This document shows positions 1 to 6,444 of a DNA stretch of 12,211 nt, one piece after another. The translations under genes were made by a program, and so were the position numbers. This DNA comes from Palsa-883 sp035486355 (GTDB taxonomy: Bacteria; Pseudomonadota; Alphaproteobacteria; Acetobacterales; Acetobacteraceae). Below the pieces are notes generated by a model. The model worked only from the letters and a program-made list of their open reading frames with translations. It did no database searches and was not told where the DNA came from. Numbering within the stretch: the first letter of the stretch is position 1; each line of letters opens with the position of its first letter. The stretch spans positions 1 to 12,211 of the forward strand of contig DATHNE010000246.1 in assembly GCA_035486355.1 (NCBI GenBank), read 5' to 3'.

Positions 1-1254
1 CTGACGCCAGCGCTGCAGGCTTACCACGTGGCCGCCGGCGACGTGGCGCTCACGAAGGGCTTCCTCACCGCCGCGGCCCTCGTCGGCTCCATGCTGGGGG
101 CGCTGATCTTCGGACTGCTGGCGCAGAAGGGCCGCAAGCGCTTCTACGGCCTCGATGCGCTGATCCTGGGGCTGGCGGCCTTGGGCCAAGCGTTCATGCC
201 CAGCGTGGCGGCGCTGGTGATCTGCCGCTTCATCCTCGGGATCGGCGTGGGCGCCGACTATGTGCTCTCGCCCACCATCATGGCCGAGCACGCCAACCGG
301 CGCGACCGCGGCAAGAAGATCGGGCTGGGCTTCGGTGTGATGTGGCCGGCCGGCGCGGCGACGGCGGCGGTGTTGTCGCTGATCCTGGGTGGCCTCGGCA
401 TCGATGACGACACGCGCTGGCGCATCGTGCTGGCGTTCGGGTGCGTCCCGGCGATCTCGGTGCTGTATCTGCGGCGCAAGATGCCGGAGACGGCACGCTA
501 CCTGGCACGGCTGGCAGGTGACACAGCAGCGGCCAGCGCGGTGATGCGGACGATCGCCGGCACCGATCCGAAATCGAAACCATCACGCGACCGGCGCGAC
601 CTGGGCGCGGTGTTCTCGCGCCACGCCGGGCCGATCTTTGGTGCCGCGCTGTTGTGGCTGCTGTTCGACATCGTGGTCTACTCCGGCATCCTGTTCGGGC
701 CGTCGCTGATCGCCAAGGGCCTCGGCCTGGCGCCCACCACCTTCTCGCTGATCGCCCAGTTCGTGTTCGTAATCCCGGGCGCGCTGATCGGCGTCGGGCT
801 GATCGACAAGATCGGACGCAAGGCCCTGCAGGTGGCGGGCTTCATCGGCGCGGCCATCATGCTGGCGCTGTTCGCCGCGCTGCACGAGCAGGTGCTGGCG
901 GCACCGGCGTTCGGCATGCTGCTGTTCGGGCTCTACAGCCTGCTGATCACCGCCGGGCCCAGCACCGTCGCCGGTGCCGGCATCCTGGGCGTGGAACTCA
1001 GCCCGACGCGTATCCGCACCATCGGCCAGTCGATTACTGTCGTGGGCGGGCGCATCGGCGCCTCGATCAGCGCCTTCCTGTTCCCGCTGCTGTTTGGCGT
1101 GCTGGGTGAGACCGGCGTGATCGGGCTGCTGGCGGGCGTATCGATCCTGGGCGCGATTTGCACGACGATCCTGATCCCTGAAACGGCGGGCCGGTCGCTG
1201 GAGGACATCAACGCGGATGCCGAGGCCGACCTGGCCCCGAGCGGCGCGGATTAG
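1..1254 (+). CDS. MFS transporter, sugar-porter-like (5' end outside window)
   Basis: This is an inner-membrane secondary transporter of the major facilitator superfamily. The reading frame is open from the first base, so the true start and about the first transmembrane helix lie upstream; the GTG at 28 is merely the first in-window start-like codon. Family marks are the loop 2-3 motif A (GRKRFYG), the helix-4 stretch RFILGIGVGADY, a mid-protein PETARYL and a second motif-A copy DKIGRKAL. At the C-terminus, PETAGRSLEDI matches the PETxGxSLEEI tail of the sugar porter family. About ten hydrophobic segments can be seen. The substrate cannot be read from sequence; phosphate/organic-acid porters of the PHS or aromatic-acid type are alternatives to sugar. 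It ends in TAG and is followed by a REP-like hairpin rather than a U-tract terminator. Confidence 0.9.
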   Translation: MTPALQAYHVAAGDVALTKGFLTAAALVGSMLGALIFGLLAQKGRKRFYGLDALILGLAALGQAFMPSVAALVICRFILGIGVGADYVLSPTIMAEHANRRDRGKKIGLGFGVMWPAGAATAAVLSLILGGLGIDDDTRWRIVLAFGCVPAISVLYLRRKMPETARYLARLAGDTAAASAVMRTIAGTDPKSKPSRDRRDLGAVFSRHAGPIFGAALLWLLFDIVVYSGILFGPSLIAKGLGLAPTTFSLIAQFVFVIPGALIGVGLIDKIGRKALQVAGFIGAAIMLALFAALHEQVLAAPAFGMLLFGLYSLLITAGPSTVAGAGILGVELSPTRIRTIGQSITVVGGRIGASISAFLFPLLFGVLGETGVIGLLAGVSILGAICTTILIPETAGRSLEDINADAEADLAPSGAD

Positions 1255-1291
1255 GAGACAGAGGGCCGGCCTTTGCCGTCATACCTGCCTC

Positions 1292-1378
1292 CCTCGTCAT
1301 GCCCGCGGACGCAGGCATCCACAGGAGCGCCATCGCTCGGAGCGTGAATGGATGCCGGCTTGCGCAGGCATGACGAGG
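1292..1378. repeat. REP-like palindromic element (element 1)
   Basis: Two 30-base arms, 1292-1321 and 1349-1378, are imperfect reverse complements. Each carries a perfect outer half (CCTCGTCATGCC against GGCATGACGAGG) and a perfect inner half (GGCATCCA against TGGATGCC). The 27-base centre contains its own 5-bp stem (gagcg 1325-1329, cgctc 1334-1338). The GTCATGCC...GGCATCCA core is the typical look of REP/RIME-type intergenic repeats in alphaproteobacteria. It lies between the convergent 3' ends of the MFS gene and the small minus-strand ORF, where such elements can act in transcript termination or stability. Confidence 0.75.
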
Positions 1379-1420
1379 CGAGGGTAGGCGCAACGCGAGG
1401 GTGGGAACTGGCGACGCTGT

Positions 1421-1448
1421 CACGAGGCGGCGTTCGGGTCGCCTCGTG
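1421..1448 (-). terminator. Stem-loop just after the small minus-strand ORF
   Basis: A perfect 9-bp stem (CACGAGGCG at 1421-1429 and CGCCTCGTG at 1440-1448) has a 10-base loop. It begins five bases beyond the stop codon of the minus-strand ORF ending at 1454. There is no U-tract on either strand, so it may be a weak terminator or a 3'-end stabilising hairpin. The position is the main support. Confidence 0.4.
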
Positions 1449-1453
1449 GTCGT

Positions 1454-1615
1454 TCAGCGGAACGATGGCAGCAGCTCGTGCACCAGGGCCGGCAGCGAAT
1501 GCCAGTCGGTCGCCAGCCAATAACCAGCCAGCAACACAAGGATCCAGGCCACCACACCCAGCGTGGCGCGGCCCGTGTCATATCCAGTCGGTCCAAGGCG
1601 TCGTCCGGCAGTCAC
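1454..1615 (-). CDS. Small single-pass membrane protein, 53 aa, unknown function
   Basis: The ORF has a GTG start at 1615 and a TGA at 1454-1456. A strong ribosome binding site, GGAGG, lies five bases upstream of the GTG, which is unusual for a chance ORF. The product has a short basic N-terminus (TAGRRLGPTGYDTGR). One hydrophobic segment follows (about residues 17-35, core GVVAWILVLLAGYWLA). The tail is short (TDWHSLPALVHELLPSFR) and amphipathic. This topology suggests a bitopic inner-membrane peptide. I recognise no family and assign no function. The stop is followed directly by a 9-bp stem-loop. The gene is convergent with the MFS gene at 1-1254 and divergent from fsr. A chance ORF remains possible because it is short. 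Confidence 0.55.
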   Translation of the reverse strand: MTAGRRLGPTGYDTGRATLGVVAWILVLLAGYWLATDWHSLPALVHELLPSFR

Positions 1616-1672
1616 GGCAACCTCCAACAAGCGGCGAGGCGCCAGTGATTAGGCTAGCCCGATCCGCAGCAC

Positions 1673-1688
1673 AGTGATGTTCGTCACT
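1673..1688. promoter_or_regulatory. Small palindrome upstream of fsr
   Basis: AGTGA and TCACT are separated by six bases in a locally AT-richer stretch (1673-1700) between the divergent small ORF and fsr. This would suit a dimeric regulator site. A near copy of the left half (CAGTGAT) occurs 29 bases upstream at 1643. The evidence is only the symmetry and location. Confidence 0.3.
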
Positions 1689-1714
1689 AATTACGGCGGG
1701 TTTAAGGACTTGGA

Positions 1715-1738
1715 TTGCACAGAACCAGCGTTGCACAG
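1715..1738. promoter_or_regulatory. Direct repeat TTGCACAG x2 upstream of fsr
   Basis: TTGCACAG occurs at 1715-1722 and again at 1731-1738, a 16-base period, so the copies sit roughly on similar helix faces. Each TTGCAC also resembles a -35 hexamer. No well-spaced -10 accompanies either copy, although CATAAT at 1782-1787 is a fair -10. It may be a regulator-binding tandem for fsr. Confidence 0.3.
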
Positions 1739-1840
1739 CAGACAAACGCGCAGCGCATAGGTGCTCACGCATCGTCCCCGTCATAATTGCAACTTCCGCC
1801 GGTGCTGTTCCGGCCGCATGAGTACTCGAGGACGTCCCGT

Positions 1841-3088
1841 TTGAGCGAGAACACGATCCGCACGCCGCAGGCCACTGTGGGCACCGCGACGCTGGCCCGG
1901 CCGGTGGAGACGACCACCTTCGCCATCCTGCTGTCGCTAAGCTTCTGTCATCTCCTGAATGATTTGAACCAGTCGCTGGTGCCCGCGATCTATCCGATCC
2001 TGAAGGACAGCTATCACCTCGACTTCGCGCAGATCGGCCTCATCACGCTGGCCTTCCAGCTCACGGCCTCGATGCTGCAACCGGTGGTGGGCATGGTCAC
2101 CGATCGCCATCCGATGCCGTACTCACTGCCGGTAGCGATGGGCTTCACGTTGTGTGGCTTATTGTTGCTGTCGATCGCGTCCAGCTTTCCCGTGATCCTG
2201 TCCGCCGCGGCTTTGGTGGGCGTGGGCTCCTCAGTGTTCCATCCGGAGGCATCACGCGTGGCGCGGCTCGCCTCGGGCGGTCGGCACGGCTTCGCGCAAT
2301 CGCTGTTCCAGGTGGGCGGCAGCAGTGGATCCGCGGTGGGGCCACTGCTGGCGGCGTTCATCGTGGTGCCGCGCGGGCAGGGCAGCATCGCCTGGTTCTC
2401 CGGCGTGGCGCTGGTCGCGATCCTCATGCTGAGCAATGTCAGCCTGTGGTATCGCAGCCGGCGCGCACCCTCACGCCGTGGCGGATTGGCGCACGGCATC
2501 GAGGCGATGCACGCGCTGTCGCGTACGAAGGTGCTGGGCGCGGTCGCCGTGCTGGTGGCGTTGCTGTTCTCCAAGAACGTCTACACCGCCAGCCTGAGCT
2601 CCTATTACACCTTCTATCTGATCCATAAGTTCGGTCTGTCGGTGCCGAGCGCGCAGGTGCATCTGTTCGTGTTCCTGGGCGCGGTGGCGCTGGGCACCTT
2701 CGTCGGTGGGCCGATCGGCGACCGCATCGGGCGGAAGAAGGTGATCTGGTTCTCGATCGTCGGCGCGGCGCCGTTCGCGCTGATGCTGCCCTACGCCAGC
2801 CTGTTCTGGACCGGCATCCTGACCGTGCTGATCGGACTGATCATTGCATCGGCGTTCTCGGCGATCCTGGTCTATGCGCAGGACCTGCTGCCGGGGCGCG
2901 TGGGCATGGTGGCGGGGATGTTCTTCGGCTTCTCCTTCGGGCTGGGCGGGCTCGGGGCCGCGGCGTTGGGGGAGCTGGCGGATTGGACCAGTATCGATAC
3001 GGTGTATCGGGTGTGCTCGTTCCTGCCACTGATCGGGCTGTTGGCGGCGCTGCTGCCTGACCTCCATAGACGAGAGCGTACGGCCTAG
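1841..3088 (+). CDS. fsr: Fosmidomycin-resistance-type MFS exporter
   Basis: This is a 12-helix drug exporter of the MFS, Fsr family, acting in the inner membrane and expected to extrude fosmidomycin-like phosphonates. Family-typical stretches are HLLNDLNQSLVPAIYPILK in helix 1, FAQIGLITLAFQLTASMLQP, the loop motif TDRHPMPYSLPVAMGFT, VFHPEASRVA and, in the second half, GDRIGRKKV. I chose TTG at 1841 because GAGGA lies eight bases before it and the resulting 415 residues match the usual length (about 400). The frame is open back to a TTG at 1787 (433 aa), but that start has no ribosome binding site and overlaps a possible -10 (CATAAT, 1782-1787). It is followed by DUF1993 after 69 bases. True substrates may be other compounds. 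Confidence 0.88.
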   Translation: MSENTIRTPQATVGTATLARPVETTTFAILLSLSFCHLLNDLNQSLVPAIYPILKDSYHLDFAQIGLITLAFQLTASMLQPVVGMVTDRHPMPYSLPVAMGFTLCGLLLLSIASSFPVILSAAALVGVGSSVFHPEASRVARLASGGRHGFAQSLFQVGGSSGSAVGPLLAAFIVVPRGQGSIAWFSGVALVAILMLSNVSLWYRSRRAPSRRGGLAHGIEAMHALSRTKVLGAVAVLVALLFSKNVYTASLSSYYTFYLIHKFGLSVPSAQVHLFVFLGAVALGTFVGGPIGDRIGRKKVIWFSIVGAAPFALMLPYASLFWTGILTVLIGLIIASAFSAILVYAQDLLPGRVGMVAGMFFGFSFGLGGLGAAALGELADWTSIDTVYRVCSFLPLIGLLAALLPDLHRRERTA

Positions 3089-3157
3089 GTGTGCCGTCTT
3101 CTGTTGCGGGCGGGAAGCTTGTAGGCTTTCCCCCAACCCCAACAGGAGGACCCAACC

Positions 3158-3664
3158 ATGGCATTGTCGATGTTCCAGGCCTGCGTGCCCGTAGTCACCC
3201 AGGCGCTGAACGGCCTCGCCACTGTGGTGGACAAAGCCGCCGCGCATTGCGCCGAGAAGAAATACGAGGAGTCCGCTTTCCTGCAGGCCCGCCTGTTCCC
3301 CGACATGTTCACCATGGGCCGGCAGGTGAAGCAGGCGACCGATTTCGGCCGCAACGCGCCGGGGCGGCTGGCAAGTGTCGCGCCGCTGACACTGCCGGAC
3401 GCGGACAGCAGCTTCGCGGAGCTGAAGGACCGCATCGCGAAGTCGATCGATTTCGTGAAGGGCTTCACCCCAGCACAGCTCGACGGCACCGAGGAGAAGG
3501 ACATCACCTGGACCGCGGGCACGCGGCAGATGTCGTTCAAGGGGCAGGCCTATCTGCTGCATTTCTGCCTGCCGCATTTCTTCTTCCACTGCACCACCGC
3601 CTACGCAATCCTGCGCCACAACGGCGTGGAGATCGGCAAGCGCGACTACATGGGCAACCTCTAG
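3158..3664 (+). CDS. DUF1993 family protein
   Basis: This is a 168-residue soluble protein of the DUF1993 family, whose members have a four-helix DinB-like fold and no assigned reaction. Recognisable stretches are the N-terminal MALSMFQACVPVV, the middle LFPDMFTMGRQVKQATDF, and the C-terminal QAYLLHFCLPHFFFHCTTAY followed by ILRHNGVEIGKRDYMGNL, which is the usual end of the family. The start is well supported: AGGAGGA at 3144-3150 lies seven bases before ATG. It follows fsr on the same strand but is far enough away to have its own promoter, and it ends with a strong terminator. Two His (HFCLPHFFFH) in the conserved C-terminal helix could bind metal as in DinB proteins, but this is an inference. 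Confidence 0.88.
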   Translation: MALSMFQACVPVVTQALNGLATVVDKAAAHCAEKKYEESAFLQARLFPDMFTMGRQVKQATDFGRNAPGRLASVAPLTLPDADSSFAELKDRIAKSIDFVKGFTPAQLDGTEEKDITWTAGTRQMSFKGQAYLLHFCLPHFFFHCTTAYAILRHNGVEIGKRDYMGNL

Positions 3665-3687
3665 GCGCTGGCTGAGACAAGACAGGG

Positions 3688-3716
3688 AAGGCGGCGGCAG
3701 GTCCGCCGCCTTTTTT
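3688..3716 (+). terminator. Rho-independent terminator
   Basis: A perfect 8-bp GC stem (GGCGGCGG 3690-3697, CCGCCGCC 3703-3710) with loop CAGGT is followed by six T (3711-3716). It ends the DUF1993 transcript. It lies ten bases from the stop of the convergent isochorismatase gene, but reading the minus strand there are only two T after the stem, so it favours the plus strand. Confidence 0.9.
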
Positions 3717-3725
3717 GTCACCGCG

Positions 3726-4286
3726 TCACAGTGCGTCCAACGGCACGATGCGCACGAACCATTCGGCCAGTGTCTGATTCGTGTGCCGAATGATCTGATC
3801 GGCCGTCAGCACATTATTGTCCCACGTGCTGTGGCCATCCGCGACCAGCGCGACCTCGAAGCCCAGCGCGTAGGCGCGCCGGCACGTGGTGTCGACGCAC
3901 AGCTCGGTCTGTGCGCCGACGACGACCAACCGTTTCGTTCCCGAGGCGGTCAGTGTTTCCAGCAGTGTGGTGTCGAGGAATGCATCGGGGGTGCGCTTGT
4001 CGACGATCGTCTCCGTCGGCAGCGGTGCGATGGCGGGATGGATCTCCCACTGCGGCGTGCCGGGTTCCAGCGGACGGCCCGAATGCGCGCCGTGTCGCAC
4101 ATAGATCGCCGGCGCGCCAGCGGCCCGTGTCTTGGCCAGCAGCGTTTGCGCGCGAACCAGCAGGGCCTCGCCCGCGTGGATCGGCGCGATCCGCACGCCG
4201 TCGAACATGCCCAGCTGAAGGTCGATGACGAGCAGTGCCGTTTGGTCGACAGTGAGGAGCGGAGTTGGCACGGGAAACCTCGGCAT
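3726..4286 (-). CDS. Isochorismatase-family cysteine hydrolase
   Basis: This is a cytoplasmic hydrolase of the isochorismatase/nicotinamidase-like superfamily, 186 aa, the usual length. The catalytic triad is visible: Asp22 in LLVIDLQLGMF, Lys97 in VDKRTPDAF, and Cys130 in VGAQTELCVDTTCR. The non-proline cis-peptide region precedes the Cys. The substrate cannot be assigned; members cleave isochorismate, nicotinamide, ureidoacrylate or N-carbamoyl compounds, and no neighbour belongs to those pathways. The ATG at 4286 has no ribosome binding site. A GTG at 4271 (residue 6) has GAGG six bases upstream and may be the real start, giving 181 aa. The gene is divergent from DUF2852 and convergent with DUF1993. 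Confidence 0.9.
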   Translation of the reverse strand: MPRFPVPTPLLTVDQTALLVIDLQLGMFDGVRIAPIHAGEALLVRAQTLLAKTRAAGAPAIYVRHGAHSGRPLEPGTPQWEIHPAIAPLPTETIVDKRTPDAFLDTTLLETLTASGTKRLVVVGAQTELCVDTTCRRAYALGFEVALVADGHSTWDNNVLTADQIIRHTNQTLAEWFVRIVPLDAL

Positions 4287-4381
4287 TGGGACACAAGGCC
4301 AGCATAGCGGTAGACGCGCGCGCGAGACTGTAGTGCTCGGTCCCTGCAGGTCCAGGCTACTGCGTAAGACTGCGATTCCCC

Positions 4382-4410
4382 TTGACCGGCCCTCTCGCCG
4401 CCCTTAATGT
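4382..4410 (+). promoter_or_regulatory. Sigma70-type promoter of the DUF2852 gene
   Basis: TTGACC (4382-4387) and TAATGT (4405-4410) are separated by exactly 17 bases and stand out in very GC-rich surroundings. Transcription would start near 4417, giving a leader of about 25 bases before the ATG at 4441. This is the clearest promoter in the window. Confidence 0.65.
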
Positions 4411-4426
4411 AAATGTGTCTTACATT
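4406..4426. promoter_or_regulatory. Operator-like inverted repeat over the -10 and start site
   Basis: AATGTAA (4406-4412) and TTACATT (4420-4426) are perfect inverted arms with a 7-base spacer. They overlap the proposed -10 hexamer and the predicted transcription start. This geometry fits a repressor dimer (for example TetR-, GntR- or MarR-like) blocking RNA polymerase. Which regulator binds cannot be told; none is encoded in the window. Confidence 0.55.
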
Positions 4427-4440
4427 CACATGAGGCGGTC

Positions 4441-4983
4441 ATGGCGAGCGCTGCAAACTCTCAGGCCTACGGCCCCGGCGGCCCCGCCGGCTCCCCCTGG
4501 GGATCCGGCCCAACCCGGGGGCCCCACTGGCAAAACGGGCCACACTGGGGTCCCCCCTGGCCCTGGCATTACGTTCCGCGTCCCTTCGCCATCGCGGCGA
4601 TGGTGCTGGGCTTCATTGTCTGGTGGCCGATCGGCCTCGCGTTGCTGTTCTACAATATCGGGAGTGGATCGATGGGCTGCAGATCATTCCGCCGTCGTGG
4701 CTATGATGCCACCGGTCCGGCGCAAGGCCATGCCTGGGGCAACGGCCCCTGGGCCAATTGGAAGAGCTGGTGCCAGGCCGAACGCCCGGCGCCCACCTCG
4801 GGCAACCGCGCGTTCGATGAATACCGCGCCGAAACCCTGCGCCGGCTGGAGGAGGAGCAGCAGGAGTTCTCCTCGTTCCTCGAACGCCTGCGCTTTGCCA
4901 AGGACAAGTCTGAGTTCGATCAGTTCATGGCCGAGCGGCGCCAGCCGCCCACCCCGTCACCCGAGGCGCCAGACGCTGCCTAG
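4441..4983 (+). CDS. DUF2852 family membrane protein
   Basis: This is a 180-residue protein of the alphaproteobacterial DUF2852 family, function unknown. The order is a Gly/Pro/Trp-rich N-terminus (residues 10-42, with repeated GP-H-W units such as RGPHWQNGPHWGPPWPWH), then one hydrophobic membrane segment (about 49-72, AIAAMVLGFIVWWPIGLALLF). A polar linker follows, then a conserved charged helical region (about 121-167, GNRAFDEYRAETLRRLEEE and RLRFAKDKSEFDQFMAERR) that could form a coiled coil. The tail is Pro-rich. GAGG at 4432-4435 lies five bases before the ATG. It has its own promoter with an operator-like palindrome and a hairpin terminator downstream, so it is likely monocistronic and regulated. 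Confidence 0.88.
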   Translation: MASAANSQAYGPGGPAGSPWGSGPTRGPHWQNGPHWGPPWPWHYVPRPFAIAAMVLGFIVWWPIGLALLFYNIGSGSMGCRSFRRRGYDATGPAQGHAWGNGPWANWKSWCQAERPAPTSGNRAFDEYRAETLRRLEEEQQEFSSFLERLRFAKDKSEFDQFMAERRQPPTPSPEAPDAA

Positions 4984-5016
4984 GATGATGCGGCTGACTG
5001 CGTGAGGCCTTGATGC

Positions 5017-5052
5017 GGGCCGGTGGACTGGTGCCACCGGTCCGTTGCTTTT
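5017..5052 (+). terminator. Probable terminator after the DUF2852 gene
   Basis: A 10-bp stem with one G-U pair (5017-5026 with 5034-5043, core CCGGTGG/CCACCGG) has a 7-base loop and is followed by TTGCTTTT (5045-5052). The U-tract is interrupted, so termination may be partial. Confidence 0.55.
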
Positions 5053-5157
5053 GGGGAACAACTCCCTCCTGGAGGGGAAGGCCCGCAAGTATCCGTGTCA
5101 TGGCCGGCGCAGGCTGCCCCCCCGTCTTTCCGTCGTGCCTGCAGCAAAGACATGGGT

Positions 5158-5176
5158 GACCGGGCCAAGCCCGGTC
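5158..5176. repeat. REP-like palindromic element (element 2)
   Basis: A perfect 8-bp stem GACCGGGC/GCCCGGTC has a CAA loop, flanked by CATGGGT on the left and CATGACAC on the right. This is the common GACCGGGCCAAGCCCGGTC-ATGAC type of intergenic repeat in alphaproteobacteria. A second nearby CATGACAC (5194-5201) and the upstream CGTCGTGCCTGC (5132-5143) look like remnants of a longer unit, about 5130-5206. Confidence 0.6.
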
Positions 5177-5234
5177 ATGACACACCGGGTGGCCATGACA
5201 CGAGAGGCCGCGCCGACCACCGCCCGCCCCCTTT

Positions 5235-5302
5235 CCCCACACCGCGTGGGGTGGATTTCCCCGCCGTGGCATGCCACATGCCAGCGTTGCGTCCCGTGAC
5301 GC
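5235..5302 (+). promoter_or_regulatory. Hairpin-rich leader of the aminotransferase-fhs operon
   Basis: The gene-free stretch 4984-5328 holds the terminator, REP-like element 2 and, nearest the gene, three successive small hairpins. They are CCCCAC/GTGGGG (5235-5240, 5246-5251), the perfect 12-base palindrome GTGGCATGCCAC (5266-5277), and GCGTC/GACGC (5289-5293, 5298-5302). An alternative pairing, TGGCAT (5267-5272) with ATGCCA downstream, competes with the middle one. Competing stems in front of an operon can indicate RNA-level control, but no known riboswitch class is recognised and GC-rich sequence folds easily. Confidence 0.25.
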
Positions 5303-5328
5303 GTCGGGGGAACCAAGAAGGTGACGTT

Positions 5329-6444
5329 ATGCTTCTGCTGATACCGGGCCCGGTCAACACGCGGCCCGAGGTGCGCGCCGCGCTGGCGCAGGATTTCGCC
5401 CCCTGGGACAACGACTTCCGCCCCCTCTATCTCGGCGTCCGCACCCGCCTGCTGGCCATCGCCGGCGGCGCGCCGGACACGCACGTGACGCTGGCGCTGC
5501 AAGGTTGCGGGCACTTTATCACCGAGGCCACGGTGCGCAGCTTCCTGCCGCCGGGCGGCAAAATCCTGATCCCCGCCACTGGCGCATACGCCGACCGGAT
5601 GATCCATCTGGCGACCGACGCCGGCCGGCAGGTGGTCCAGATGCCGACCCCATTCGACCAGCCGGTGCCGCCGCAGGCGGTCGCCGATGCACTGGCCGCC
5701 GACCCGGAGATCACCCATGCCGGCATCGTCTATTCCGAGACCGGCAGCGGCGTGGTGCAGGACGTGGCAGCGATCGGCGTGCTGGTGCGCGCGGCCGGAC
5801 GGCGCATGATCGTCGACGGCGTGTCGGCGTTCGGCGCGCTGCCGTTCAACATCTCCGACCAGCCCGAGACCGACGCGATCGTCTTCACCTCGAACAAATG
5901 TTTCGAGGGCGTGCCAGGCCTCGCCTTCGCTGTCTGCCGCGTCGACCGGTTGCAGGCGGAAGCCGGCCATGCCGGAAGCTGGTCGTTCGATCTCGCGGAC
6001 ATCTATGCGCACAGCCTGCGCACCGGCGGCGGCAGCTTCCGCTTCACCCCGCCGGCGCAGGTGCTGAATGCGTTCAACGTCGCCTTGGACCTGTATGACG
6101 CCGAGGGTGGGCAGCAGGCGCGGCTGGCGCGCTACAAGGCCAACGCCCAGGTGCTGTACGAGGGCATCCTGAATCTCGGTCTCACGCCCTACCTGTCGCG
6201 CGCCGCGCAAGGCCCGGTGGTGATGAACGTGCATGCCCCGGCCGACCCGGCCTGGAACCTGCAGGCTTTCGTCGACGCGCTGAAGGCGCGCGGCGTGCTG
6301 ATCAGCAATTTCTACAACACGCCGACCCCCAGTTTCCGCGTCGGCTGCATCGGGGCCATCACGCCGTCTGATATGGCGTACGCGGTCGCCTCGATGGGCG
6401 CGGCACTTAACGAGATCGGCATTCAACGGAAGGAGGCTGCCTAG
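5329..6444 (+). CDS. PhnW-like class V aminotransferase (PLP)
   Basis: This is a cytoplasmic fold-type I PLP enzyme of aminotransferase class V, 371 aa. It most resembles 2-aminoethylphosphonate--pyruvate transaminase (PhnW). Support comes from the N-terminal LLLIPGPVNTRPEVR, WDNDF, LQGCGHFITEA (cofactor phosphate region), and Asp163 in IVDGVSAFGALP. The Schiff-base Lys190 lies in TSNKCFEGVPG, followed by FRFTPP and the C-terminal FRVGCIGAI. Serine--glyoxylate and alanine--glyoxylate enzymes are relatives, and the substrate is not settled. I start at ATG 5329, with AAGG seven bases upstream. The frame stays open to 5023, but that extension crosses a terminator and a repeat and has no family similarity. 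It abuts fhs with no spacer, so the two are co-translated. No phosphonate gene (phnX, phnA, phnY) lies nearby. Confidence 0.85.
   Translation: MLLLIPGPVNTRPEVRAALAQDFAPWDNDFRPLYLGVRTRLLAIAGGAPDTHVTLALQGCGHFITEATVRSFLPPGGKILIPATGAYADRMIHLATDAGRQVVQMPTPFDQPVPPQAVADALAADPEITHAGIVYSETGSGVVQDVAAIGVLVRAAGRRMIVDGVSAFGALPFNISDQPETDAIVFTSNKCFEGVPGLAFAVCRVDRLQAEAGHAGSWSFDLADIYAHSLRTGGGSFRFTPPAQVLNAFNVALDLYDAEGGQQARLARYKANAQVLYEGILNLGLTPYLSRAAQGPVVMNVHAPADPAWNLQAFVDALKARGVLISNFYNTPTPSFRVGCIGAITPSDMAYAVASMGAALNEIGIQRKEAA

Noticed and set aside
3112..3132. Possible terminator after fsr (GGGAAGC/GCTTTCCC)
   Set aside because: The stem needs a bulge and has no U-tract; the adjacent C run leads into the DUF1993 ribosome binding site.
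2471..3721. Long minus-strand open frame (416 codons) opposite fsr and DUF1993
   Set aside because: Its translation is rich in Arg, Gln, His and Glu with no family motif, it is antisense to two recognised genes, and it runs through the terminator. It is a shadow of GC-rich codon use.
4382..5005. Alternative-frame ORF overlapping the DUF2852 gene
   Set aside because: Starts in the promoter, translation is Pro/Arg/Ser-rich without a motif, and DUF2852 is recognised in the other frame.
5023..5328. N-terminal extension of the aminotransferase back to 5023
   Set aside because: The frame is open, but it crosses a terminator hairpin and a REP-like repeat, and family members begin at the LLLIPGP stretch; ATG 5329 has a good ribosome binding site.
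5098..6426. Minus-strand open frame (442 codons) opposite the aminotransferase gene
   Set aside because: Antisense to a clear enzyme, Arg/His/Gln-rich low-complexity translation, no motif.
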